Source of the DNA: a virus
Direction: 5' to 3' (one strand)
DNA: 51,271 nt
IMG/VR virus record: IMGVR_UViG_3300021964_000101
Span: 1-51,271 of that record
The notes beneath the pieces were generated by a model that did no database searches, was not told where the DNA came from, and was given only the letters and a program-made list of their open reading frames with translations. Made by a program: the position numbers and the translations under genes. Position 1 is the first letter of the stretch. Each line of letters starts with the position of its first letter. Below, one piece after another: positions 39,799 to 47,994 of this stretch.

Positions 39799-42108
39799 AT
39801 GGCAACCAATCCATTTGAAGTAACAATACCAGAAGGTTTTATTGGCATTGAAAAAAAAGATGAAGATAAGATTTACGATGTAAAACCAAATGTTGAAGCT
39901 TTATCAAAAAAAAGTAAAGAAGACGAAGTAAAAAAACAAACTGTTTTAGAAAGTGCTCCGGCAGGAGCAGAAGTAACTGATGTTACTTTACCTAGTACAC
40001 AAGAAGCAGATTTACTAAGTGAAATGGAAACAACGATTGGTGGAACACCAGTAACAGATATTGAAGCTATTACAAGTGGAACAGCAACGCCTTTAATGGC
40101 CTCACAAAAATCAAAAGGAACAATATTTGATAATATAAACAATAATAATTATGATAATTACACGCAAAATGTTTCTACTACATCACCCAAATTAAAAAGT
40201 TTAGATATTTCCGGTTTTAAAGAAGAATTAAAAACTTCTGGAATGGGCCCTTTACTGTCAGCTGTAACAGGTGGCCCTTTTGGAGCAGTAACAGCATTTA
40301 TTCCACTAATTGGCTATGGTATAAAACAAAACAAACAACGTAATGAGTTTTTAAAAGAATTTGGTGAAAAAGGATTTAGTGAAGAAATTTTAACAAAAGA
40401 ATATGAATGGGCAGGAAAAGCAAATAAAACTGGCTCACAATTTTTAAATCATGTTCTAGCAGATAGTTTTAATCCGGGGTATGCTTTAAAATATAATGCA
40501 TACGGTGGAAAAAATTTTGATGGTAATCATCATGATGCTTTACAAAAATTTATTAAAGATGGTGTTAACGAAGGATTCTTTAATCAAGATAGCATATTAA
40601 AATTTGCATCACAGCGATACGCAACGAAAGCCGGTAGTGATAATTATTGGAAAGCAACAGCGGCACAAAAAGCATTAAAAGATTTAGGTTTTCAAATAAA
40701 AGGTAGACGAGCAATTGACTCTGCAGGTAATGAGTATTTAGATGGTAATTTAGTTAAAGCGGCTACACAAGCTCCTATAACACCACCAACTCAACCAACA
40801 GATACAGGTGTTGAACAACCGCCTAGAATAAAATTTGAGCAAGCGCAAGACTCTCAAACTGGGCAAACAACAGGGCCCGCAGGTGGTGGATTTATACCAA
40901 CACCAACACCAAGAACTGGGCCAGATTTAACTTTACGACAAGAAGGCGGCCCTATACCGGCAGATAATTTAGAATTAGTAAATGAACCACAAAAAGATAT
41001 GTCTGGTGTTGCTGATGATGTACCTCGTAATTTAGATGAAGGTGATTTTGTTATTAATGCACCGGCTGTTATGCAAGCAGGTAGAGGTGATATAGAAAAA
41101 ATGATTAACAATGCTGTAACTGAATTGCAACGTAAAGGTATAAAACTTGATTTTGGTCAAACAGCAGAAGATATAGATAAAGCAATTAATACATTAGTAA
41201 GTAATGGCGAAGTTATTATTCCAAAAGCACTAGCAGAACAAATTGGTTATGACCGATTAGAAAAAATTAATAATCGTGGAAAAGAAAAAGTAAAGGAATT
41301 AGATGCACAACAAGAACAGATGGCTCAGCAAAGTCCTACTATGCAACAGCCTATTATGGCTCAGCTTGGGGGAGCAGTAGGCAATATTCCAAATCCATAC
41401 GAACAACAAAATGGTTTTATGGGTATTGCCGAACAAATGCCAACATCAAAATTTTTAACACAAACTCAAGTAGGTCAAAATATAATGCAACCTACGCAAC
41501 AAATGCAAGAGGGTGGTAATAAAATTCAGGTAAAAAAAAAGCCTTCAATAACCCAACTAGAGTTAGTTCGTAATAGTTTAAATAGTCAAAACGACATTGC
41601 ATCATTAAGACCAGAAGCAATAGCAGGTATATTAGGTAATATTGCTGTTGAAACGGGTGATACTTTTGATTACCGCACACAACAAAGAGGTGGCCCGGGA
41701 CAAGGTTTATTCCAATTTGAAGGTGGTCATTTACGAGCATATGAAGAGTATAAAAGAAAAAATAAGTTACAACCATCTATTAATGCTCAAGTACGATATA
41801 TGCTAGATAATATTTATAATGGTATTGGTTTTGATTTAGGTTTTAAAAATAGGAAAGACTTACAAAAAGCACTTGAAGAAGGAACGACAGAACAAGTAGC
41901 AGATACGTTTGCAAAACTTTTTGAAAACCCAAGAGACGAAACTGCCCAGTATGATAAAAGAATACAGAGAGCTAAAGAAATTTATGATAATTTATTTAGA
42001 CCATCACCACAAAAATCGTTCAAATTAAGTCAAACAAAAGAACAAGCAATGCAAGACATTGATACCATGGAACCTGTTTATGATACAGGTATGATGGCAC
42101 AACAATAA
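39799..42108 (+). CDS. Virion protein with C-terminal lysozyme-like domain
   Basis: This encodes 769 residues. The N-terminal half is of unknown fold and Lys/Glu-rich, with a hydrophobic stretch near 152-175 (SAVTGGPFGAVTAFIPLIGYG). Pro/Thr/Gln-rich linkers follow at 320-390 and 490-560. The C-terminal domain (about 585-730) shows AIAGILGNIAVETGDTFDYR and PGQGLFQFEGGHLRAYEEY, the phage tail-lysozyme pattern, with Glu618 as likely catalytic acid. It probably cuts peptidoglycan at infection. It lies between portal and scaffold. Confidence 0.78.
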   Translation: MATNPFEVTIPEGFIGIEKKDEDKIYDVKPNVEALSKKSKEDEVKKQTVLESAPAGAEVTDVTLPSTQEADLLSEMETTIGGTPVTDIEAITSGTATPLMASQKSKGTIFDNINNNNYDNYTQNVSTTSPKLKSLDISGFKEELKTSGMGPLLSAVTGGPFGAVTAFIPLIGYGIKQNKQRNEFLKEFGEKGFSEEILTKEYEWAGKANKTGSQFLNHVLADSFNPGYALKYNAYGGKNFDGNHHDALQKFIKDGVNEGFFNQDSILKFASQRYATKAGSDNYWKATAAQKALKDLGFQIKGRRAIDSAGNEYLDGNLVKAATQAPITPPTQPTDTGVEQPPRIKFEQAQDSQTGQTTGPAGGGFIPTPTPRTGPDLTLRQEGGPIPADNLELVNEPQKDMSGVADDVPRNLDEGDFVINAPAVMQAGRGDIEKMINNAVTELQRKGIKLDFGQTAEDIDKAINTLVSNGEVIIPKALAEQIGYDRLEKINNRGKEKVKELDAQQEQMAQQSPTMQQPIMAQLGGAVGNIPNPYEQQNGFMGIAEQMPTSKFLTQTQVGQNIMQPTQQMQEGGNKIQVKKKPSITQLELVRNSLNSQNDIASLRPEAIAGILGNIAVETGDTFDYRTQQRGGPGQGLFQFEGGHLRAYEEYKRKNKLQPSINAQVRYMLDNIYNGIGFDLGFKNRKDLQKALEEGTTEQVADTFAKLFENPRDETAQYDKRIQRAKEIYDNLFRPSPQKSFKLSQTKEQAMQDIDTMEPVYDTGMMAQQ

Positions 42109-42219
42109 GAGTTTCTAACTACTCGCCGGTAGTTAGCTGTTAGGCAACTCACAATTACGTGACCCCTATATTAATGACAACCGTGGCTACTCGTTTATAC
42201 GACCCCACAAGGAGGAAAA
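42109..42219 (+). promoter_or_regulatory. Structured leader before the scaffold and coat genes
   Basis: In this 111-nt gap CTAACTAC (42115-42122) pairs with GTAGTTAG (42129-42136) around a six-base loop. GC-richer sequence with a short CGT-TTAT-ACG stem follows, then AAGGAGG. There is no T tract, so it is more likely an RNA stability or processing element for highly expressed head genes than a terminator. Confidence 0.45.
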
Positions 42220-43086
42220 ATGGCAAAGACAGACGATAATACTCAAATCGCTGATAATGAAAATCTTATACCGGAACCGACTCCCTATAAAGGACAGTAC
42301 CGAAAAGATGTTTACAAGGAAGAACCAGAACAAAAAACCGAAGAGCAAGACACTTCTGTAGAAGAAGCTACTCAAATGCAAACTGGATTTATGTCTGGAA
42401 AAAGTGCAGAGAAACCACAGCACGATTTCAAAAAACGTTATGATGATTTAAAATCTCATTATGACAGAAAGCAGTCTGAAAATAAGCAAAAAATAGAAGA
42501 ACTGGAAGCTAAGTTAAAAGTAGCGGCAGAACCTCAATTTAAGCCAAGTAAGTCTGATGATGAACTTAAAACATTTAGAGAAAAATATCCAGATGTTTAT
42601 GGTGTGGTAGAAACAGTTGCACATAAGCAAGCAGACGCTAAAGTACAATCACTACAATCTGAAATTGATAAATTAAGACAACGTGAAAGTGAATTAGTTG
42701 TTCAATCAGCTTATAAAGAACTGACAAATGCACATCCCGATTTTGCTGAATTAAAAGATACATCAGAATTTAATGAATGGTTACAAACACAACCATCTTC
42801 AATAAGTGATGGTGTTATTAAAAATAATGCAGATTCAAAATGGGCTATCCGAGTTGTAGACCTTTATAAAGCAGACGCAGGTATTTCTAAGTCAAAATCC
42901 AAATCAAAATCAGCGGCCGAGGCTGTTACAAAAACAACTTCTAGAGCTGTTAATGTAGACAACAAGGACGGGAAAAAGATTTGGAAGGCTTCGGATATTC
43001 AAAAGTTAAAACCTTGGGAGTATGCGAAAGTCGAACAAGAAATAGACTTAGCATTACGCGAAGGGCGTGTAATGCAAGACACATAA
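42220..43086 (+). CDS. Capsid scaffolding protein
   Basis: This encodes 288 residues after AAGGAGG. It is acidic at the N-terminus, has a strong coiled coil at 75-110 (KKRYDDLKSHYDRKQSENKQ) and another near 140-170, and ends in a basic-acidic helix region (IQKLKPWEYAKVEQEIDLAL) suitable for binding coat protein. Location directly before the coat gene is diagnostic. It should be expelled from the finished head. Confidence 0.85.
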   Translation: MAKTDDNTQIADNENLIPEPTPYKGQYRKDVYKEEPEQKTEEQDTSVEEATQMQTGFMSGKSAEKPQHDFKKRYDDLKSHYDRKQSENKQKIEELEAKLKVAAEPQFKPSKSDDELKTFREKYPDVYGVVETVAHKQADAKVQSLQSEIDKLRQRESELVVQSAYKELTNAHPDFAELKDTSEFNEWLQTQPSSISDGVIKNNADSKWAIRVVDLYKADAGISKSKSKSKSAAEAVTKTTSRAVNVDNKDGKKIWKASDIQKLKPWEYAKVEQEIDLALREGRVMQDT

Positions 43087-43110
43087 TTAACCTAATTTTA
43101 GGAGGCTAAA

Positions 43111-44025
43111 ATGGCATTTAATAGTGCAACAGGTTATGGAAACTTATCGCAAGGTAATTTCGTACCTGAAATATATAGCCAAAAAGTATTAAAATTTTTC
43201 CGTAGGTCATCAGTTGTAGAAGACATAACTAATACAGACTACTACGGCGAAATTGAAAATTTTGGCGACACAGTAAGAGTCATCAACGAGCCAACAATTA
43301 CTGTATCTTCTTACTCAAGAGGTTCTGTAATTAATACTCAAAACTTGGATGACAACCAATTTACGCTAACAGTTGATACTGCTAACGCGTTTGCTTTCAA
43401 AATCGATGATATCGAAGAAAGACAATCTCACCTTAACTTCGAAGCATTAGCAACCTCTTCAGGTGCTTATTCGCTTAAAAGAAAATATGATAGAGATGTT
43501 TTAGAAGCAATTCAAGGCGCATCTAGCATTAGCACTGGTACAGCAGTAACTCCATCTGGCGCAACTGCGGGCGACACTGTTATTGATATGATTGCTGAAG
43601 CAGGCAGAATATTAGACGACAATGAAGTTCCAGAAGAAGGAAGATGGATGGTTGCACCACCTAAGTTATATGAAGTATTAAAGACAGCAGGTTCTAAGTT
43701 CTTAGAAGTACAAGTAACTGGTATGGCAGAATCACCATTATTAAATGGTAAAGTTCTACCGGGCCCGGTACATGGCTTTAATCTTTATAAATCAACTGCA
43801 TTAAATCTAACTGGTACAGATATTATCACAGCAAGTGGTGTATCAAACCAATTTAAGATTTTATTTGGTCATATCTCTTCAGTAGCTACTGCTTCGCACA
43901 TTGCGAAAACAGAAGTTGTAAGAGATACTGATTCTTTTGCAGATATAATTAGAGGATTACACGTTTATGGTGAAAAAGTTTTAAGACCAGAAGCGATTGT
44001 AAGAACTCTAGCAACAATGGCGTAA
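43111..44025 (+). CDS. Major capsid protein
   Basis: This encodes 304 residues after a strong AGGAGG site. The pattern NFVPEIYSQKVLKFFRRSSV, then YGEIENFGDTVRVINEP, FAFKIDDIEERQ and RWMVAPPKLYEVL is that of HK97-fold coats of marine podoviruses. No cleavage or prohead protease gene is visible, consistent with a scaffold-dependent podovirus head. Codon use here is slightly richer in G+C, as often seen for highly expressed genes. Confidence 0.92.
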   Translation: MAFNSATGYGNLSQGNFVPEIYSQKVLKFFRRSSVVEDITNTDYYGEIENFGDTVRVINEPTITVSSYSRGSVINTQNLDDNQFTLTVDTANAFAFKIDDIEERQSHLNFEALATSSGAYSLKRKYDRDVLEAIQGASSISTGTAVTPSGATAGDTVIDMIAEAGRILDDNEVPEEGRWMVAPPKLYEVLKTAGSKFLEVQVTGMAESPLLNGKVLPGPVHGFNLYKSTALNLTGTDIITASGVSNQFKILFGHISSVATASHIAKTEVVRDTDSFADIIRGLHVYGEKVLRPEAIVRTLATMA

Positions 44026-44040
44026 GGGAGGACATAGAAA

Positions 44041-44535
44041 ATGGCAACATATAATGTAACTGGGCCGGGAGGTACTACTGGTCATCCATCGAATGTACGT
44101 AGACCTTACCTAATTGAAAACACAATCGACATCTCAGCAATCAATGGTGATACAGGAGCCGCAGACGGTGATGTATTACAAGCTATTGATATTCCTGCTG
44201 AATCATTATGTCTAGCCGCAGGTAATGAAGTATTAACTGCAGGCTCATCATCAGTAACTTATGATATAGGTTTTGGTGGAGACCCGGACAGATGGGTAGA
44301 TGGAGATACAAATGCAGTAGGTTATGGTGATTTAAGAACTGTAACTGATAATGCAACAACAGCTTTACCTTTTGGTAATGCAGTTGTATTTGGTTCTGCT
44401 GATACTATTGACGTAACAGTTGGTGGTGCGGCAGATTCTGCAGGTAAAATTAGAGTATGGGCTATATTAGTTGATATATCTGGTGTAGAGGAAAGTGATT
44501 TAAACACTGATTCTCAACACGATACAGCAGTATAA
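44041..44535 (+). CDS. Head decoration or minor head protein candidate
   Basis: This encodes 164 residues after GGGAGG. It is beta-rich, Gly/Asp/Thr-rich and lacks Lys and Cys clusters, typical of capsid decoration proteins. An intrinsic terminator immediately downstream makes it the end of a scaffold-coat-decoration unit, implying high-level expression with the coat. The role is inferred from these points. Confidence 0.65.
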   Translation: MATYNVTGPGGTTGHPSNVRRPYLIENTIDISAINGDTGAADGDVLQAIDIPAESLCLAAGNEVLTAGSSSVTYDIGFGGDPDRWVDGDTNAVGYGDLRTVTDNATTALPFGNAVVFGSADTIDVTVGGAADSAGKIRVWAILVDISGVEESDLNTDSQHDTAV

Positions 44536-44550
44536 TTAATATTCAATATA

Positions 44551-44568
44551 GGGGGCTTTTTAGCCCCC
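44551..44568 (+). terminator. Intrinsic terminator after capsid genes
   Basis: GGGGGCT (44551-44557) pairs perfectly with AGCCCCC (44562-44568) around a TTTT loop, followed by a short T-rich run. It ends the head unit. The tail genes may depend on read-through and on the promoter at 46846. Confidence 0.8.
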
Positions 44569-44599
44569 TTTATCATACAAACTAAATAAAGGAAACAAA

Positions 44600-44788
44600 A
44601 TGGCAGTATATAATTTGACAACAAAACAAAAGGGAGTTTCCGGACAAAGAATAACATCACTTGATGGTGGTGATTCATTAGTAATGAAAGTACAAGAACA
44701 ACGAATAGAAAAATTAGAAAAACAATTAGACGAAATAAAAAATTTATTATTAAAACCAAATAATGAAAAAGATACACAAAAATCCTAA
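44600..44788 (+). CDS. Small coiled-coil protein
   Basis: This encodes 62 residues after AAAGGAA. A beta-like start is followed by a coiled coil (VQEQRIEKLEKQLDEIKNLL, 31-50). It is the first of seven compact genes between coat and tail and overlaps the next by 26 nt. The function is unknown. Confidence 0.65.
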   Translation: MAVYNLTTKQKGVSGQRITSLDGGDSLVMKVQEQRIEKLEKQLDEIKNLLLKPNNEKDTQKS

Positions 44789-45041
44789 AGGCGGTTTATC
44801 AGCGGCAGGGCGTGCTTACTTTAAAAGAAAAGAAGGTGCTAATTTAAAACCCCCAGTTAAAAAAGGTGTTAATCCACGAAGAATTTCATTTGCCGCAAGA
44901 TTTGCAGGAATGAAAGGCCCTATGAAAGATGAGAAGGGTCGCCCAACGCGAAAGGCACTAGCCCTTAGAGCATGGGGTTTCCGCTCACCAGAATCTGCTC
45001 GTAATTTTGCAAATAGATATAAAAAAAAGAAGGGGAAATAA
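44763..45041 (+). CDS. DUF6321-like basic protein
   Basis: This encodes 92 residues, strongly basic. The pattern GGLSAAGRAYFKRKEGANLK, RISFAARFAGMKGP and ALRAWGF fits DUF6321, a small family of marine phages of unknown role. High charge and position near head genes suggest a DNA-associated virion protein. Confidence 0.75.
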   Translation: MKKIHKNPKGGLSAAGRAYFKRKEGANLKPPVKKGVNPRRISFAARFAGMKGPMKDEKGRPTRKALALRAWGFRSPESARNFANRYKKKKGK

Positions 45042-45043
45042 TT

Positions 45044-45151
45044 ATGCCAATATGTAGTATATGTGAACACGAATGCCATTGTTCAAATGGTGGCTCTTGC
45101 CTCGGTGGTATATGCCATTGTGGAGATTGCCAACATAAAGAAGAAGCATAA
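45044..45151 (+). CDS. Cysteine-rich mini-protein
   Basis: This encodes 35 residues in two bases' distance from the previous stop. Nine-tenths of the sequence is spanned by eight cysteines and four histidines ([10 protein letters not shown], then [13 protein letters not shown]). It should bind one or two zinc ions or another metal. Such metallothionein-like density is unusual in phage structural modules. Confidence 0.65.
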   Translation: MPICSICEHECHCSNGGSCLGGICHCGDCQHKEEA

Positions 45152-45153
45152 TT

Positions 45154-45324
45154 ATGCCACTTAAAAAAGGAAAGTCACAAAAAGCTATTTCGGCTAATAT
45201 CCGTAAAATGAAAAAAGAGGGTAAAAAGCCAATGAAACAAATCATTGCTATTGCTTTGACAATATCAGGTAAAGCAAAACCAAAAAAGAAAAAAGATGGC
45301 CGTAAGAAAAAAACAAAAAAGTAG
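45154..45324 (+). CDS. DUF6496-like basic protein
   Basis: This encodes 56 residues. The sequence [20 protein letters not shown] followed by [19 protein letters not shown] matches DUF6496 as I know it, a short helix-hairpin family with Lys-rich ends. It is probably nucleic-acid-binding. It starts two bases after the cysteine-rich gene and overlaps the next gene by 29 nt. Confidence 0.7.
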   Translation: MPLKKGKSQKAISANIRKMKKEGKKPMKQIIAIALTISGKAKPKKKKDGRKKKTKK

Positions 45325-45487
45325 TGTAAACAAAGCAGGTAATTATACCAAACCAAGTTTACGAAAAAGAATATTTCAACGTATAAAAGCACAAGCTTCA
45401 CATGGGACAGGTGCAGGTAAATGGTCTGCACGTAAAGCTCAAGCATTAGCTAAAGCGTATAAAAAAGCAGGTGGGGGATATAAGTGA
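45296..45487 (+). CDS. Small basic phage protein
   Basis: This encodes 63 residues and is Lys/Arg/Ala-rich. The sequence [20 protein letters not shown] and [20 protein letters not shown] is a pattern I recognise from many marine phages, always hypothetical. It is likely DNA-binding. It overlaps both neighbours. Confidence 0.7.
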   Translation: MAVRKKQKSSVNKAGNYTKPSLRKRIFQRIKAQASHGTGAGKWSARKAQALAKAYKKAGGGYK

Positions 45488-46266
45488 GTATTACTCATTA
45501 TCCTACTATTATTAGTAATGTTAGTGGTAGTGAAGCAGGGTATCCTTTTTATTTAGAAGTAGCTCAAGGTAAAATACCCGGGCATTCTCTGCTTAATAAG
45601 TTTGGATATAATTCTAGTATTGGTTCAGGAGCTTTTGAAACTATATGGGAAACAGGGAATGATTATCCTTGGCAAACAAGTGCCGTAACTGTTGATGTTG
45701 TTAGTGATAGTGCTAACGATGTTCACACTACTGGCTCTGGTGCTAGAACTTTAAGAATACAAGGATTAGATGGTTCTTATAATTTAGCTGAAGAGACTGT
45801 TGATATGGATGGGACAACCACAGTTACAACTACTCAAACTTTTTTAAGAGTATTTAGAATGTCTGTAGAAACAGCAGGGTCTTCTGGAAATAATGAAGGA
45901 ACAATCACTGTAACCTATACAGGGGGTTCTGATGTTGCCGCAACTATATCTGCAGGTAGAGGCCAAACATTAATGTGTTTATATACGATTCCTGCTAACT
46001 ATACGGGTTATTTACTATCAATCAATATTTCATCTGGTAAAGACCAAGAAATGGATTTTAAATTTATACAAAGAAACAATACTATTACAAATGCCGCATT
46101 TCAAACTAAGCAATTTTTAAATGTTAGAGGTGGTCAAACAACAGTTATATTTAATGCAATCAACGTGATATCAGAAAAATCTGATATTTATGTATCTGGT
46201 AAAGCAAGTTCTACCTCTTCCGCTTCTGCATCGTTTGATTTATTACTAGTACAGGATGGCTATTAA
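45484..46266 (+). CDS. Virion structural protein, beta-sandwich type
   Basis: This encodes 260 residues from a GTG start overlapping the previous stop. It is beta-rich with repeated Thr/Ser/Gly strands (ARTLRIQGLDGSYNLAEETV, GYLLSINISSGKDQEMDFKF). Similar proteins in marine phages are annotated as structural. It may form a head fibre or decoration. It overlaps the following small structural gene by one base. Confidence 0.65.
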   Translation: MSITHYPTIISNVSGSEAGYPFYLEVAQGKIPGHSLLNKFGYNSSIGSGAFETIWETGNDYPWQTSAVTVDVVSDSANDVHTTGSGARTLRIQGLDGSYNLAEETVDMDGTTTVTTTQTFLRVFRMSVETAGSSGNNEGTITVTYTGGSDVAATISAGRGQTLMCLYTIPANYTGYLLSINISSGKDQEMDFKFIQRNNTITNAAFQTKQFLNVRGGQTTVIFNAINVISEKSDIYVSGKASSTSSASASFDLLLVQDGY

Positions 46267-46601
46267 TGTCAACAAAAAATAGAACAGTAGCTTTAGAATT
46301 AGGAACATCTAATAGTGATATCTATACAGTTCCTAATAACTATGAAACAGAAGTTAAAAGTATTTTTATTAGTAATCTAACAGGTAATCAAGTAACTTTT
46401 AGTTTAGATTGGTATGACAGTTCAGCAACAACCTACTATACTATTACGGAAGCAACTAAGTTATTACCAAATGCTATAATACAAATTACTGAATCTTTAT
46501 GGTTAGAAGAAGCAGATAAAATAAGAGGTTTAGCTAGTGCTACCAGTTCTGTTAGTATTAGTATTAATGTAGAAGAAGCATATATACCAAGGCAAATTTA
46601 A
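46266..46601 (+). CDS. Small virion structural protein
   Basis: This encodes 111 residues with a clear jelly-roll-like alternation (SDIYTVPNNYETEVKSIFIS, VTFSLDWYDSS, SVSISINVEEAY). It appears to pair with the preceding gene and shares its one-base overlaps. It is probably a minor decoration or head-tail interface protein. Confidence 0.6.
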   Translation: MSTKNRTVALELGTSNSDIYTVPNNYETEVKSIFISNLTGNQVTFSLDWYDSSATTYYTITEATKLLPNAIIQITESLWLEEADKIRGLASATSSVSISINVEEAYIPRQI

Positions 46602-46849
46602 TGGCTTTAGCTAAATCACAACGAAGTTTAAAAGCTTGGGGGAAACAAAAATGGCGAACAAAGTCTGGGAAAAAGTCAAGCAATACTGGAGAAAGATATC
46701 TACCAGAGAAAGCAATAAAAGCCCTGACATCTGCCGAATATGCGGCAACGACAAAAGCCAAGCGAAAAGGAACAAAAAAGGGCAAACAGTCTGTGAAGCA
46801 ACCAAAACGTATTGCAAAGAAAACAGCAAAATATAGAAAATTTTCTTGA
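46601..46849 (+). CDS. DUF5872-like basic protein
   Basis: This encodes 82 residues, very basic. The order KSQRSLKAWGKQKWRTKSGK, RYLPEKAIKALTSAEYAAT and KGKQSVKQPKRIAKKTAKYR corresponds to DUF5872, known from cyanophages and other viruses with unknown function. The promoter for tail genes begins inside its last codons. Confidence 0.75.
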   Translation: MALAKSQRSLKAWGKQKWRTKSGKKSSNTGERYLPEKAIKALTSAEYAATTKAKRKGTKKGKQSVKQPKRIAKKTAKYRKFS

Positions 46850-46873
46850 CAATACGCTAATTTAGTGTATAAT
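46846..46873 (+). promoter_or_regulatory. Internal late promoter before tail genes
   Basis: TTGACA (46846-46851) and TATAAT (46868-46873) are perfect boxes with the same 16-nt spacer as the 34820 promoter. They lie 15 nt before the tail adaptor start, which has GGGAG. Transcript start would be about 46880, giving a nearly leaderless-length 5' end. Confidence 0.8.
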
Positions 46874-46887
46874 ATATAAAGGGAGTA

Positions 46888-47994
46888 ATGAGCACGACAT
46901 TTTTAACATTAGCAAATAATGTATTACAAGAGATTAATGAGCCGGAATTAACTACTAGCACATTTGCTAGCAGTAGAGGTATACAATCTGCTGTAAAAAC
47001 GTTTATAAATAAGTCAATTCATGACTTTTATAACGCCGAAGTGGAATGGCCTTGGCTGTATGTATCAACAACTCAAGATACTCAAGTTGGAACACGATTG
47101 TATGATTTACCGGGTGGAGCTACACCTACGTACAGAAAATTAGATTTTGACTCATTTAGGTTAACACCAAAAGAACTTATTACTAACACAAATTTTGATA
47201 GTGATATCAGCAGTTGGACGACCGTATCTGGTACTCCAACTTACACATCCGCCGGAAATGGTCGCCTACGCCTAGATTCAGCAGAAATAACGCAAGCCAT
47301 TAGCACTGTGTCTGGAAGAGCATATCGCGTTAATTTACGTATGCTAGACCCAAGTTCATCTGGAAGTTCAATAACAGTTAAGATAGGGACATCATCCGGC
47401 GGAACCGAAATATCATCAACATCCATAAGTGTATCTGCTACTGGTGATGGATTAGCAACAACAATAACATTTGATGCAACAGCGTCAACGACATATATTG
47501 GTTTTGCAAATGCTACATCTAATAATTTAGATATTGATTATGTTCGTGTACAAGAAAATACACCGGCTACTAAATTATTTTATATATCTTACGATAAATT
47601 TCTTAATGAGTTTTCAGAACAAGATTTAAATGAAGATGAAAGTATATATGGCAAACCAATTTATGTATATAAAACAAAAGACAATACATTTGGTTTAAGC
47701 CCAATACCAGACCAAGACACATATACGGTATCTTACGAGTATTATAAAACGCATACTGATTTATCTGCATCAACAGATACAGCTTTACATTATCCAAGAT
47801 TTGATTCTGTTGTTGTAAATAGAGCAAAATATTATGCTTATATATTAAGGTCAGACTTGCAGGCATCTCAATTTGCAAATGCAGAATATGAAAGAGGAGT
47901 AAGGCGTGCTCGAGTAGAAACAATAAATACTAGAGACGCAATGAGAGACCACCGAGTTAACTTTGGAAGGAGAGTAGCCGGGGGATTAGTCTAA
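46888..47994 (+). CDS. Tail adaptor protein with inserted CBM-like domain
   Basis: This encodes 368 residues. The N-terminal 90 residues (LANNVLQEINEPELTTSTF, then IHDFYNAEVEWPWLY and a strand TRLYDLP) and the C-terminal half (FGLSPIPDQDTYTVSYEYYK, then YYAYILRSDLQASQFANAEYE) match podovirus head-tail adaptor or tail tubular A-type proteins. Residues 97-224 are an extra beta sandwich (ELITNTNFDSDISSWT, closing DIDYVRVQ), like a carbohydrate-binding module. The stop overlaps the next start. Confidence 0.78.
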   Translation: MSTTFLTLANNVLQEINEPELTTSTFASSRGIQSAVKTFINKSIHDFYNAEVEWPWLYVSTTQDTQVGTRLYDLPGGATPTYRKLDFDSFRLTPKELITNTNFDSDISSWTTVSGTPTYTSAGNGRLRLDSAEITQAISTVSGRAYRVNLRMLDPSSSGSSITVKIGTSSGGTEISSTSISVSATGDGLATTITFDATASTTYIGFANATSNNLDIDYVRVQENTPATKLFYISYDKFLNEFSEQDLNEDESIYGKPIYVYKTKDNTFGLSPIPDQDTYTVSYEYYKTHTDLSASTDTALHYPRFDSVVVNRAKYYAYILRSDLQASQFANAEYERGVRRARVETINTRDAMRDHRVNFGRRVAGGLV

